From Enterovibrio paralichthyis (lineage in GTDB: Bacteria > Pseudomonadota > Gammaproteobacteria > Enterobacterales > Vibrionaceae): 64,000 nt of DNA. A program made the translations under genes and the position numbers. Where the stretch lies: contig NZ_JAHUTS010000004.1 in the NCBI RefSeq assembly GCF_019209835.1, positions 283,471 to 347,470 of the forward strand. Direction: 5' to 3'. The notes below the pieces were generated by a model that worked only from the letters and a program-made list of their open reading frames with translations, did not search any database and was not told the origin of the DNA. Shown piece after piece: positions 18,316 through 26,001 of the stretch (positions within the stretch are counted from its first letter, which is position 1; every line of letters begins with the position of its first letter).

Positions 18316-18975
18316 TTAAAAGCTACCACCGTTTACGACTTTACGCAATACGTTTTGTATGTAACTGAGGGTATGAAACTCACGCTCAATTAACAACGCA
18401 GCTTCTGGAAGAATAGCGACAAGATTACTTTCACCAAACTCTTCAACCAGGACTCCTAAAGAGATTGTATCCAGTTTTCCTTTTTTTCGATGTAAGACCG
18501 TCGACCTACGGATAAAATCATGCTCTCTGAGCTGATTTACAACCTCCACAAGAGCGAGATCAAAGTTACTTTCAGACGGATAAGTTTCGTAAAAATGAGT
18601 ATTGACAAAATAATTTTCCGGAAGGAATATACGCAAGTTCGTTGAGCCAATAAATTTACAGTTTATGAATTGCGCATTCTTAAGTTTTGCTTTCTCGAAA
18701 GTCGATGCTGCAATAATACAATCAGAAAATATAGCGCACTCCAAATTACACTTTCTAAATAACGCACCACGAACTAAGCAACCTTTAAACGATGCACGAA
18801 CCATATTGCAAAATTTAAACTTTGTTCCGACTAGCGAAGTACGATCAAATGTGCAGTCTGAGAAGTTTGAGTTGTAACTGACTGCCTTATTGAAATTCTT
18901 CAGGAGAAAATTTTTCGTTGAAGCATCATGATTTGTATAGCCGAAAGCCAGCCTATTTCGGTCATTTATTGTCAT
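18316..18975 (-). CDS. Pentapeptide-repeat protein (cargo)
   Basis: A 219-aa protein whose middle (about residues 25-115) follows the A(D/N)LXX-type five-residue periodicity typical of a right-handed quadrilateral beta-helix: CTFDR TSLVG TKFKF CNMVR ASFKG CLVRG ALFRK CNLEC AIFSD. The C-terminal 100 residues are helical and not repeated. Some members of the family mimic DNA or protect gyrase; others have unknown roles. The ATG at 18975 follows GAGGGTGATA and is preferred over the GTG at 18981. No operon partner. Function within the transposon is unknown. Confidence 0.75.
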   Translation of the reverse strand: MTINDRNRLAFGYTNHDASTKNFLLKNFNKAVSYNSNFSDCTFDRTSLVGTKFKFCNMVRASFKGCLVRGALFRKCNLECAIFSDCIIAASTFEKAKLKNAQFINCKFIGSTNLRIFLPENYFVNTHFYETYPSESNFDLALVEVVNQLREHDFIRRSTVLHRKKGKLDTISLGVLVEEFGESNLVAILPEAALLIEREFHTLSYIQNVLRKVVNGGSF

Positions 18976-19113
18976 TATCACCCTCTAAACTCAGTAACTC
19001 ACATAACGTTAGAATAATGGTCGTTTACCAACCTAAACTGATTGAAACACCCGAATCACAGCGTTCCTATGAAAAAATGCGCGACGAGTAAATGTCCCTC
19101 GTTGATTCGTTTG

Positions 19114-20238
19114 TTAGACCAGTTTCTTGCTATGCTTCCTAGGTCTTCTAAGATACATATCCGCCAACCCTTTTTCGATAGTTTCAAACAACTCTTCACT
19201 ACATTCGTCATCTATAGTTGTCACATTATGTTGCAACATTGCCGATTCAATTATGCGCATCTTTTCTCTTTGAATATCCAGTTCTGATATATAGTCAAAT
19301 AGCGGAGCGAGTTGTTTTATAGCTTTCGATTGGATGCAACCTCTTGTAATGAGAATTGTTTGCAGGCTGCTGTTAATTTCTATGTCTAAATCTAATTTTT
19401 CTAAGGAGACAGGATCTATGGCATAGCAACAAGAAATGTCAGGGCCAGACCAATGTCTTGAGAGCAAAACACTAAACCTAAATCCTCCGAATAGTTCGAC
19501 AAGTGCAATACACAACTTTTCTCTTCGAGAGGAATATAAAAACATACGATGATTTATGCTAGACACATTATATTTTTCTGGGAAATAGGAATTTGTGTCA
19601 GAGAAAACGAAATCTTCAATATTTTCATCACTACCATTGATGTATTCGATGACATCATTAAATTCGCCATTTCTTAGTCTCGAAGGGGATACTTTTGTAG
19701 CTAACATCGTAAGAGCCATTTTAGCTACAGACCTCAAGTCATCTTCACAGAAAGAAAATGTTTCATTAATTTGAGCTCCGTATTGAGACACTAGCGTGAT
19801 AGTTCCATTCTCTACGTCATTTAGAGACTTACCACGAGATTTCAATTGACCCTCAACGATTTTTAGAGCTTGCTCTTCGGTGTTAGCTATAACTTGAAAA
19901 CTGGTTTTACTAGATTCCGTTTTCCATTTTTGTTTAATCTTACGTTGTTGCATTTCCCCATTAGGTAACAAATTATAGGATTCACCACCTAGCTTTACCG
20001 CGTCTATTTGCGTTGGGGCACTCTTGTTACGACCTGTAGTTATGTTTAGCAATGTTGATAGAATGGACATCCTTGAAGATAACCCATCATCAATTGTCTT
20101 TCCTAAACGATTATTACAAACCTCACAACAAATATTCCTAGACACCTTTCTTCCGCCCAAAGAGGATAAAACTGCATGCTCTTTAGATCCTTTTCCTAGC
20201 GGAAAACGCTCTGTTTTACAATAAATGCAATCTAACAT
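19114..20238 (-). CDS. HNH-type zinc nuclease-like protein (cargo)
   Basis: A 374-aa protein with an N-terminal HNH-like module: CIYC at residues 4-7, SKEHAVLSSLGGRK with the expected E-H pair, and CCEVCNNRLGK as the second zinc knuckle. This layout (CxxC, EH, CxxCN) is found in HNH_5-type nucleases. The remaining 300 residues, including a segment with SYFPEKYNVSSINHRMFLY, are not recognised. The ATG at 20238 has AGGAGAG upstream; the longer frame to 20292 lacks a site. It is likely a defence or DNA-modifying cargo gene, by inference from context. Confidence 0.7.
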   Translation of the reverse strand: MLDCIYCKTERFPLGKGSKEHAVLSSLGGRKVSRNICCEVCNNRLGKTIDDGLSSRMSILSTLLNITTGRNKSAPTQIDAVKLGGESYNLLPNGEMQQRKIKQKWKTESSKTSFQVIANTEEQALKIVEGQLKSRGKSLNDVENGTITLVSQYGAQINETFSFCEDDLRSVAKMALTMLATKVSPSRLRNGEFNDVIEYINGSDENIEDFVFSDTNSYFPEKYNVSSINHRMFLYSSRREKLCIALVELFGGFRFSVLLSRHWSGPDISCCYAIDPVSLEKLDLDIEINSSLQTILITRGCIQSKAIKQLAPLFDYISELDIQREKMRIIESAMLQHNVTTIDDECSEELFETIEKGLADMYLRRPRKHSKKLV

Positions 20239-20575
20239 GTCTCTCCTATTGATCTGACAATTTATTAGGTCCAAAAGTGGGTAATTAAACATCCCACTCT
20301 AGGATTTTTTGTGCATCCCCCGAACACTTTATCTTAGCATAAGTGCATGTTTTGATTAGAGTGTCATCATTCGCCACAAGATCACGAATGAGGAAGCACA
20401 ACAAGGTGGGTATTGCTACCAACCTCTCGTTTAGGATTAGGAAATCTATCGAAAACTCTCGATATGAGAATTATGACGTTAGCCTTCGCCAAAACGGAAA
20501 GGGGCAGAATCATGCCAGAACAGATCTCCCTGGCACGAGTAGGGGCACAATCGTGTTAGCCAATCATGGCTAATA

Positions 20576-20581
20576 CCTAAG
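20576..20581. repeat. IS481 target duplication, left (CCTAAG)
   Basis: CCTAAG occurs immediately before the IS end (TGTCAGATCCCC) and again at 21652-21657 after the other end. Confidence 0.88.
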
Positions 20582-21551
20582 TGTCAGATCCCCGGTGATT
20601 GATTGGCTTTACGCGAAACAATTCGGGTGAAGCCTGATAGTACTTTTTCAGACGCTCGATGGGAGCGGTATGCCCAAGAGCCTTTTGAGGAATGTGATGA
20701 TTGTAGACGTACTGATACCGCATTAAAGTGGCCTCTAGATCATCCCGGCAATCGAATCGCATTGTTTTCAATATGTCAGATACACGACCATTGAAACGTT
20801 CCACCATTCCATTCGTCTGAGGCTTCCCGGGTGAGATAAGTCGATGCTCGATGTCGTGCTCTGAGCATTCCTTGTCGAATTGATGATTGCCGGTAGGCTG
20901 CCGCTGTCCTGTTACACAGAAACGGTCTGTGAACTCTTTACCGTTATCAGTCAGCACAGTTTTGATAATGAACGGTGCCTTTTGGGTCACCGCTTTGAGA
21001 AAGCGTCTTGACGTTCTGGCGGTTTTGTCTGGTAAGAGCTGCAAGTATACCCAGCGCGTCGCCCTGTCGATCGCAACGTATAGATACCGACGACGAGGCT
21101 CGTCAGGCATCTGCGGCAGGTATTTGATGTCGATATGCACATAGCCAGGCTCGTAGGCTTTGAATGCTTTAGGCGACGGCTTAGGTTCGGTTTCTGGATA
21201 CAGAGCTTTTAGATTACCAACCCCGCAGCGACGGAGACATCGATCCAAACCAGATCGCGATACGTCGGGATTGATGAACTCTTTGGTTAATGCGAGTAGG
21301 TCATCCAACGGCAGCAGTAGCGTTTTACTCAACTCCACGACAAGAATTTCTTGGGCTTTGCTCAGCGTCGTGCCCAGGTTGTGCTTGGTATGAGAGCCAT
21401 CTTCAACGGTATTGCGGTGCTTCCAACGACGTACTGTGGATTCGGCAATACCAAACTCACGGGCTAGTGTGGCAACAGGCCTATCCGATTCTTGAATTTG
21501 TTTTCGGATTTTGGGCGTCGTGGTTGCATTGGCATGGAGCTTAATCTGCAT
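20577..21551 (-). CDS. IS481-family transposase
   Basis: A 324-aa DDE transposase: N-terminal helix-turn-helix (VATLAREFGIAESTVRRWKHR) and an rve catalytic core with VHIDIKYLP (first Asp), VLTDNGKEF (second Asp) and PQTNGMVERFNGR (Glu). The C-terminal YNHHIPQKALGHTAPIE is typical of IS481. The coding sequence appears intact, and its stop lies at the very left edge of the element, with the last codons reading through the terminal repeat into the target duplication. Confidence 0.93.
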   Translation of the reverse strand: MQIKLHANATTTPKIRKQIQESDRPVATLAREFGIAESTVRRWKHRNTVEDGSHTKHNLGTTLSKAQEILVVELSKTLLLPLDDLLALTKEFINPDVSRSGLDRCLRRCGVGNLKALYPETEPKPSPKAFKAYEPGYVHIDIKYLPQMPDEPRRRYLYVAIDRATRWVYLQLLPDKTARTSRRFLKAVTQKAPFIIKTVLTDNGKEFTDRFCVTGQRQPTGNHQFDKECSEHDIEHRLISPGKPQTNGMVERFNGRVSDILKTMRFDCRDDLEATLMRYQYVYNHHIPQKALGHTAPIERLKKYYQASPELFRVKPINHRGSDT

Positions 21552-21651
21552 GTGCTGTCGTCCTTAGTTGCAGGATGAACTTGGCTATCCACTCTTGAGA
21601 ATACAGAAATCTTGATGCGGAGTAATCAAGCCATTCATATGGGACCTGACA
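20582..21651 (-). mobile_element. IS481-family insertion sequence, 1070 bp
   Basis: The ends are imperfect inverted repeats (TGTCAGATCCCC at the left; TGTCAGGTCCCA read inward from the right). CCTAAG target duplications flank it and one transposase gene fills most of it. It is nested inside the CAST, between the HNH gene and the helicase operon, and interrupts no recognisable gene. Confidence 0.9.
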
Positions 21652-21657
21652 CCTAAG
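21652..21657. repeat. IS481 target duplication, right (CCTAAG)
   Basis: Exact copy of 20576-20581. Confidence 0.88.
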
Positions 21658-21683
21658 AATAGAACGCGCTAATGAACTGTCAT

Positions 21684-23072
21684 TCACACGTGGGTGTAAC
21701 GAAAAGCCTCTATGACACGTTGTTTAAACTGATTTAGCTGGATGGTCGTTTGAACCGAATCTTCACCAGTCTCCCTCGTCATGTCAGTAAACTCAGCTCC
21801 CCAAGTGAGAGTCTGCGTATCACTTTCATATGTCGACTTTTTTGAAAGTTGCTCGGTCATCCCGATTTTTTCTTCTGCACTCGCAACCGTGCCAAGTGAG
21901 GCTGAAGAAACGTACATGCAACTATCTGGAATATCTTGTTCAATTTCTTCTGCAAATGTCGTTAGTGATGGTTCGGCAAATGTGTACAACCAAGCTTCTT
22001 GATTTGGTGCATCTGTGGTCCGCAAAATTCGGCCTAGCACCTGTCGAAAATGCAGTTCAGTCTTAATGTTGCTTAGGTGGCAACATACTTGGAGTCTCGG
22101 AATATCAGTTCCTTCGCTTACCATTCCTACGCTAACAATCCACTGGTCACTGCTACTACGATACTGCTCAATGCGTGAAAGTGCTTCTAAGTCTTGGTAA
22201 GTGACAATAATTGCGGTTTGTTTATGTACCTGTGTGAGTTCTCTAAAGATTTGATTTGCATGAGGTATCGATGACGCCACAATCAGGCCGCCAGCATTTG
22301 GGTTACTTTGACGAATTGTGCCAAGGCGATTCACTGCTAATCCAAGAATATTATCTAAAGCCTTGTCGTGATGAAGAACCTTCTGATAATTCACCTTTCC
22401 TATGGAAATTAACGACTTTAGTGAGTCGAAATACTCCGTTGGTTGGTCGCTTTGTTCCAGCTCAATCCTGTCACCATCGATTAATACTATCTTTGGTTGC
22501 CGACACACGCGCTCATTGATCGCTTTTTGTAAAGTGTACTGAAAGTCGCAGGCTAAGTGACCTTCGGTTTTGTACTCTGCCAGGGTCAATGGCAGAGAGT
22601 CTGAACGCCAAGGTGTGCCTGTTAGTGAGAGCGTAAACGTTGATGCTTTTTGGATTCGCGACAGAATCTGGCTTCCCCAAGCATTAGCGGTAAACTCCGT
22701 GCTCCCAGCGCAGTGATGAATTTCATCAAAAATGCAAAGTACTCGATGCTTTGATAGCGCGTTCCAAAATTCGTCGGATAGATATCTAAGGGATTGATAA
22801 GTTACAGAAAGCCCTAACGTACCGATATTCCCGTTAAAAGGGCAATTTAGTGTGAACGAGAATGTTGTTTTGATGCCTTTGGCAACCGCTTTTGAAGGGG
22901 AGATGCAGACAACAAAATCAATCATTTTGGAATCGAATAAACTCTTTGCCAAACAAGCCGCCATGAAGGTTTTTCCTGCTCCAGGCGTTGCTTGCACTAA
23001 GAATCGCTTTTGGCCGTGACTAAATTTATGCAGGGCTTGATTTATGCAGTCTCGTTGCCAAGTTCTCAGCAC
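21684..23072 (-). CDS. DEAD/DEAH-box superfamily 2 helicase (cargo)
   Basis: A 462-aa helicase with Walker A ATPGAGKTFMAA, a DEIH box (CIFDEIHHCAG), motif III-like LTGTPWRSD, VSVGMVSEGTDIPRLQ, and motif VI QVLGRILRTTDAP. It resembles the helicase half of type III/type I restriction subunits and of several phage-defence helicases, but no nuclease domain is visible. Its start overlaps the stop of the winged-helix gene upstream, so the two are translationally coupled. The role is inferred to be defence. Confidence 0.8.
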   Translation of the reverse strand: MLRTWQRDCINQALHKFSHGQKRFLVQATPGAGKTFMAACLAKSLFDSKMIDFVVCISPSKAVAKGIKTTFSFTLNCPFNGNIGTLGLSVTYQSLRYLSDEFWNALSKHRVLCIFDEIHHCAGSTEFTANAWGSQILSRIQKASTFTLSLTGTPWRSDSLPLTLAEYKTEGHLACDFQYTLQKAINERVCRQPKIVLIDGDRIELEQSDQPTEYFDSLKSLISIGKVNYQKVLHHDKALDNILGLAVNRLGTIRQSNPNAGGLIVASSIPHANQIFRELTQVHKQTAIIVTYQDLEALSRIEQYRSSSDQWIVSVGMVSEGTDIPRLQVCCHLSNIKTELHFRQVLGRILRTTDAPNQEAWLYTFAEPSLTTFAEEIEQDIPDSCMYVSSASLGTVASAEEKIGMTEQLSKKSTYESDTQTLTWGAEFTDMTRETGEDSVQTTIQLNQFKQRVIEAFRYTHV

Positions 23073-23614
23073 TGTTTTCCCCTGTGCTCTGCAGTCAATT
23101 CAATTGCCTTTGCCCATACGTTCAATTTTGCCATTAGAGAGGCAGCTTTGCGGGTTGCAACATTGTACTCGCTGGCAAGGATCTCCCTCATCGTATCCGA
23201 ACGATGCATCAGCATTTTGAACTGTTCAATTTCGTCCAATGCAATGGTCAACTCTGATTCTATGTCTACTTTTTCTTTGCGCAGCGACTCATAGATATTC
23301 TTAGATTCATCTTTAAGGGCCGTTGCCATAAGGCATTTTGACTGCCGATTCTTTTTAAACTCGAAACGAACAGTGTCGAAGCGTTCGGTCTTCTCGAAAC
23401 TCTTACGTCTTCCGTCACCTGAACTCTTAACAAGCCCCGCTTCCTCCAATTTCCGAAGTTGTCTTGAAACAGCGAGTCGAACAGCCTGCTTATTGTCTTG
23501 AGCACCGTTGAACTCCAACAGATGGTCTCTGATTACTGAGATCGTGAAATGACTTTTTCCTAATGACAAAAGCGCTTCATAGAGATTTTGATTGATTCTA
23601 AATACTTCTGACAT
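23066..23614 (-). CDS. Winged-helix/coiled-coil partner of the helicase (cargo)
   Basis: Begins MSEVFRINQNLYEAL; the longer upstream frame runs antisense through xre and is unlikely. The first 90 residues look like a winged helix (FTISVIRDHLLEF, VSRQLRKLEEAGLVKSSGDGRRKSFEKT), followed by a long charged helix with heptads (about 105-165). It overlaps the helicase gene by 7 bp. It may bind DNA for the helicase or regulate it. No family is recognised with certainty. Confidence 0.6.
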   Translation of the reverse strand: MSEVFRINQNLYEALLSLGKSHFTISVIRDHLLEFNGAQDNKQAVRLAVSRQLRKLEEAGLVKSSGDGRRKSFEKTERFDTVRFEFKKNRQSKCLMATALKDESKNIYESLRKEKVDIESELTIALDEIEQFKMLMHRSDTMREILASEYNVATRKAASLMAKLNVWAKAIELTAEHRGKQC

Positions 23615-23643
23615 AGCTCGGCCCAATGCTGAAAAATGCGGAT

Positions 23644-23682
23644 TATATTCCGTGGCAATATAGGCATCAAGAACGGATAGTC
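23644..23682. promoter_or_regulatory. Divergent promoter region of xre and the helicase operon
   Basis: 91 bp between the two start codons. It contains a TATATT-N7-AATATA inverted repeat (23644-23662) and GGATAGTC (23675-23682), whose complement GACTATCC shares GACTAT with the sites before the solo guide and tniQ. Candidate operators for Xre autoregulation. Confidence 0.45.
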
Positions 23683-23705
23683 TTTCATTTTGTGAGCTCT
23701 GAAAA

Positions 23706-23912
23706 ATGAAAGACTTAGCTAAACGCTTTGGCCTCAAACTGCGCAATGCGAGACGGGATAAAGGCATCTCCCAGGACAAACTTGCTTTGCTGGCGGATAT
23801 TGACAGAAGCTACGTGGGTAGAATTGAGAGAGGGGAAGTGAACATCACACTCGAGAAGGCATATCAAATTGCTGAGGTACTAGAGTGTGATGTAAGGGAA
23901 CTACTTCCCTGA
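23706..23912 (+). CDS. xre: Xre/C-protein-like repressor
   Basis: A 68-aa single-domain helix-turn-helix protein: LRNARRDKGISQDKLALLADIDRSYVGRIERGE is a textbook Xre/Cro HTH, and the size matches controller (C) proteins of restriction-modification systems. Regulators of this kind are known beside the attachment-site guide of I-F3 CASTs, where they control guide expression. The stop (23910-23912) overlaps the distal repeat of the solo guide unit by two bases, and the two are convergent. The ribosome site is weak. Confidence 0.88.
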   Translation: MKDLAKRFGLKLRNARRDKGISQDKLALLADIDRSYVGRIERGEVNITLEKAYQIAEVLECDVRELLP

Positions 23913-23998
23913 ATGATCGGCTTACTCAGCCGTGGTTTTGTTCTTGAACGCGTATAAAAGTGGTTCGTTTTTTATCAGCTACTTTGCAGCAGTAAAGA
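23911..23998 (-). CRISPR. Solo homing-guide unit: atypical repeat, guaC spacer, atypical repeat
   Basis: On the minus strand a divergent 28-nt repeat (23971-23998) ends in AGCTGATAAA, keeping the CTGATAA 5' handle of the array repeats. A 32-nt spacer (23939-23970) follows, then a second hairpin-forming 28-nt element (23911-23938; stem CGGC/GCCG). The spacer matches guaC 14177-14208 with only synonymous mismatches. The flanking repeats differ strongly from the array repeats, as expected for a privatised guide that should not recombine with the array. It is separated from the array by a terminator and has its own promoter. Confidence 0.93.
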
Positions 23999-24029
23999 GG
24001 ATTATAGTCCTCATTATTGGTTGAAACAA
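23997..24029 (-). promoter_or_regulatory. Promoter and operator of the homing guide
   Basis: On the minus strand TTGTTT (24024-24029), 17 bp, TATAAT (24001-24006). The -10 box is embedded in the near-perfect palindrome GAGGACTATAATCCTC (23997-24012), similar to C-protein boxes of the GACT...AGTC type. Transcription would start about 23994, four or five bases inside the first atypical repeat. Binding of Xre here would block polymerase. Confidence 0.75.
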
Positions 24030-24048
24030 ACAGCCTGATGGCTGTTTG
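24027..24048 (-). terminator. Terminator-like hairpin after the CRISPR array
   Basis: CAAACAGCC-TGAT-GGCTGTTTG, a perfect 9-bp stem. On the minus strand it is followed by TTTC. It separates array transcription from the solo guide; its T-tract overlaps the guide's -35 box. Confidence 0.7.
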
Positions 24049-24081
24049 TAATGTTACAGTCCCTGATTTTAGTCATGTGAG

Positions 24082-24229
24082 GCTTGCATCGGCCTATGCG
24101 GCCGTGAACATTTGATAGCCGGATGCGATGATTTCTGACATATTATCAGCGGCCTATGCGGCCGTGAACTAGAGAATAAAGTAGACGCATTTAATGATAA
24201 TGTTATCAGCGGCCTATGCGGCCGTGAAC
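24082..24229 (-). CRISPR. Type I-F3 CRISPR array, 3 repeats and 2 spacers
   Basis: Minus-strand 28-nt repeats at 24202-24229, 24142-24169 and 24082-24109, each with the CGGCC/GGCCG stem and beginning GTTCACGGCCGCATAGGCCG. The first ends CTGATAAC, the second CTGATAAT, and the third has a degenerate ATGCAAGC tail, typical of the terminal repeat. The two 32-nt spacers (24170-24201, 24110-24141) match nothing seen in this window. The array lies downstream of cas6 on the same strand and can be co-transcribed. Confidence 0.95.
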
Positions 24230-24333
24230 TGTAACATTTTTAAGGATAATGCAGATTGTTCAAAGGGTTATACTATTTTTGAGAGAAAACCTTTTTTATT
24301 TTCTCTTCGAATACACCATTTAGAAACAATAAG

Positions 24334-24957
24334 TTAAATTGCTGTCTGAAAAAAGGGTTCAACCAGCGGAACAACTTGGTAGTTATCTTCGGAGTTAGCG
24401 AGACCATAGCTACTGAAGTGTCCGGTAGGTGTGCGGCTAGGTGAACAGTTCTTCACGATGTTAAGGCGAAATGGTGAACCATTCTGCGAACTTTGTTCTT
24501 TCAATGAGTGATAATGTTCGATGATATGAGCCTCAGATTTTGCATAGCGAGAAGGTTCAAACTGTTCACCTCGTGCTAGAGCCCGCTTTTCCAATCTTCG
24601 TAGTCTCTTGTTCTTCTGTCCCGGCATTGTCTTGTCTATGGTGTGCTTACGTTCAAATGCAACGTATGAACAGTCTTTAGGGGCAATTTGAAGAGTCGAA
24701 ACATCAAAGTAGCCGAGCTCCTGCATCTTTACAAAGTATGACTGCTTCAATAAGCACTCTAGTTCCCACTTATCGGTGCAAACAAACGTGATAGCACGAC
24801 CCACAGATTCATTGCACCACAATGGAAAAGAGACGCCGATCTTGCGAGTATCATGAGCGTAATTGAACCCGTGAAGTACTTGAATACATTTAGTCGCTAG
24901 GGCTTCGTTGTTCCTGAGCTCGGGAAGAAAGGCTATAGATTTAAGAAACCATTTCAT
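24334..24957 (-). CDS. cas6: Cas6f (Csy4) pre-crRNA endonuclease
   Basis: A 207-aa protein that cuts at the base of the repeat hairpin and stays bound to the crRNA 3' end. His29 (LHGFNYAH) is at the position of the catalytic His of Csy4, and the arginine-rich helix KNKRLRRLEKRALARGE would grip the RNA stem. The C-terminal FSSYGLANS matches the conserved end of the family. The start overlaps the cas7 stop. Last gene of the tniQ-cas operon, about 105 bp before the array. Confidence 0.93.
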   Translation of the reverse strand: MKWFLKSIAFLPELRNNEALATKCIQVLHGFNYAHDTRKIGVSFPLWCNESVGRAITFVCTDKWELECLLKQSYFVKMQELGYFDVSTLQIAPKDCSYVAFERKHTIDKTMPGQKNKRLRRLEKRALARGEQFEPSRYAKSEAHIIEHYHSLKEQSSQNGSPFRLNIVKNCSPSRTPTGHFSSYGLANSEDNYQVVPLVEPFFQTAI

Positions 24958-25997
24958 GACTCGTTTCTCTTCTTTTGAAACATCCCACCCTTGATGAGGC
25001 TTGCCATCATAAAGTGCATATCGTTTAACGCCTCTTGTGAAATGGCTGCATTTGATGCAAGTATTTCAACATACTCTTCAGTGCGTTGGAGGAGCGAGAA
25101 GAAGTCCTTTCCAGTAGATGGATGGCGGTAGCAAGTAACATCCTGTTTATGAACGCCATAGTGACTAACCCGCAGAAGATCTTCTGCATCTGGATACCAG
25201 TCATCAATCATTGCTATGGCTGCACCAGTCTTGTAAAAGCCAATAATGGGGGAGTTTTCGCCTTCTACGAGGGTGCTTTGATAAATCCGGTTATTCTCTC
25301 GTTTTTTTGAATCCTTATAAGCCTGACTTGGGTAGAATGGTGTAGTCCTTGGTAGCTTTAAATATGCATTTACTTCGAGTATGGCTTTTGTCTGAGGCGT
25401 TGAAAAAGCAGCGATAATTAGATTGACCAAAGTATGCCAATGCTCTGAGTCTTCAAAACTCCTAATATCCGGATAGTCATTTGTAGTGTTATGGAAATTC
25501 AGCCTCTGTCCATTCGAGGGCCAATACTTTATTTCAATGTCTAACGAGTACGCTTTTTTTGCATTGCGCCAAATCCATTTTCCCGTACAGATGTTGAATA
25601 GATATCGTGAAACCAGTTCTGTCCACCCAACCTTAGACTCATAGAGTTTAACGAATTCGATCATTGTGTTGTGCACTGCGCGTTCACTACAAACGTTAGG
25701 TTTTCTGAGTTCAGGTAGAAACGTGACTGAAAATTCACATCTAATATGGTCTACGCCATAAGGCACACTGCAAAAATGAAGCTCATGCGGATTCCCCTGA
25801 GCTAGGTACTCTTCAGTCGCATTTGGGTCGATTTGGCCCGATTGTGTGTATGCTGCAGCCATTCCCTCTCTCATTCCTAGGGCAGTTCTAGAGTCGTACG
25901 GTAGTGGTTGACTATGTTCATCAGGCCATACTGCGAGAAAACAAACATCGCTGGGCTCAATAGAGCGTTCATACGAAAATTTATATGGTATTTCCAT
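24954..25997 (-). CDS. cas7: Cas7f (Csy3) Cascade backbone
   Basis: A 347-aa backbone subunit; six copies coat the spacer and kink out every sixth base. Blocks typical of I-F Cas7 are FSYERSIEPSDVCFL, PNVCSERAVHNTMIEF, VGWTELVSRYLFNICTGKWIWRN and YKDSKKRENNRIYQS. TAGGAAA precedes the ATG. Position and size fit exactly between cas8/5 and cas6. Confidence 0.93.
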   Translation of the reverse strand: MEIPYKFSYERSIEPSDVCFLAVWPDEHSQPLPYDSRTALGMREGMAAAYTQSGQIDPNATEEYLAQGNPHELHFCSVPYGVDHIRCEFSVTFLPELRKPNVCSERAVHNTMIEFVKLYESKVGWTELVSRYLFNICTGKWIWRNAKKAYSLDIEIKYWPSNGQRLNFHNTTNDYPDIRSFEDSEHWHTLVNLIIAAFSTPQTKAILEVNAYLKLPRTTPFYPSQAYKDSKKRENNRIYQSTLVEGENSPIIGFYKTGAAIAMIDDWYPDAEDLLRVSHYGVHKQDVTCYRHPSTGKDFFSLLQRTEEYVEILASNAAISQEALNDMHFMMASLIKGGMFQKKRNES

Positions 25998-26001
25998 TTT
26001 C

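Noticed and set aside
23615..23779. Extended N-terminus of the winged-helix gene
   Set aside because: The extension runs antisense through xre; the internal ATG at 23614 leaves a normal divergent promoter.
24050..24081. A possible third spacer after the last array repeat
   Set aside because: The 24082-24109 repeat has a degenerate handle typical of a terminal repeat. The following hairpin fits a terminator better than a repeat, and 23 rather than 32 nt separate it from the solo unit.
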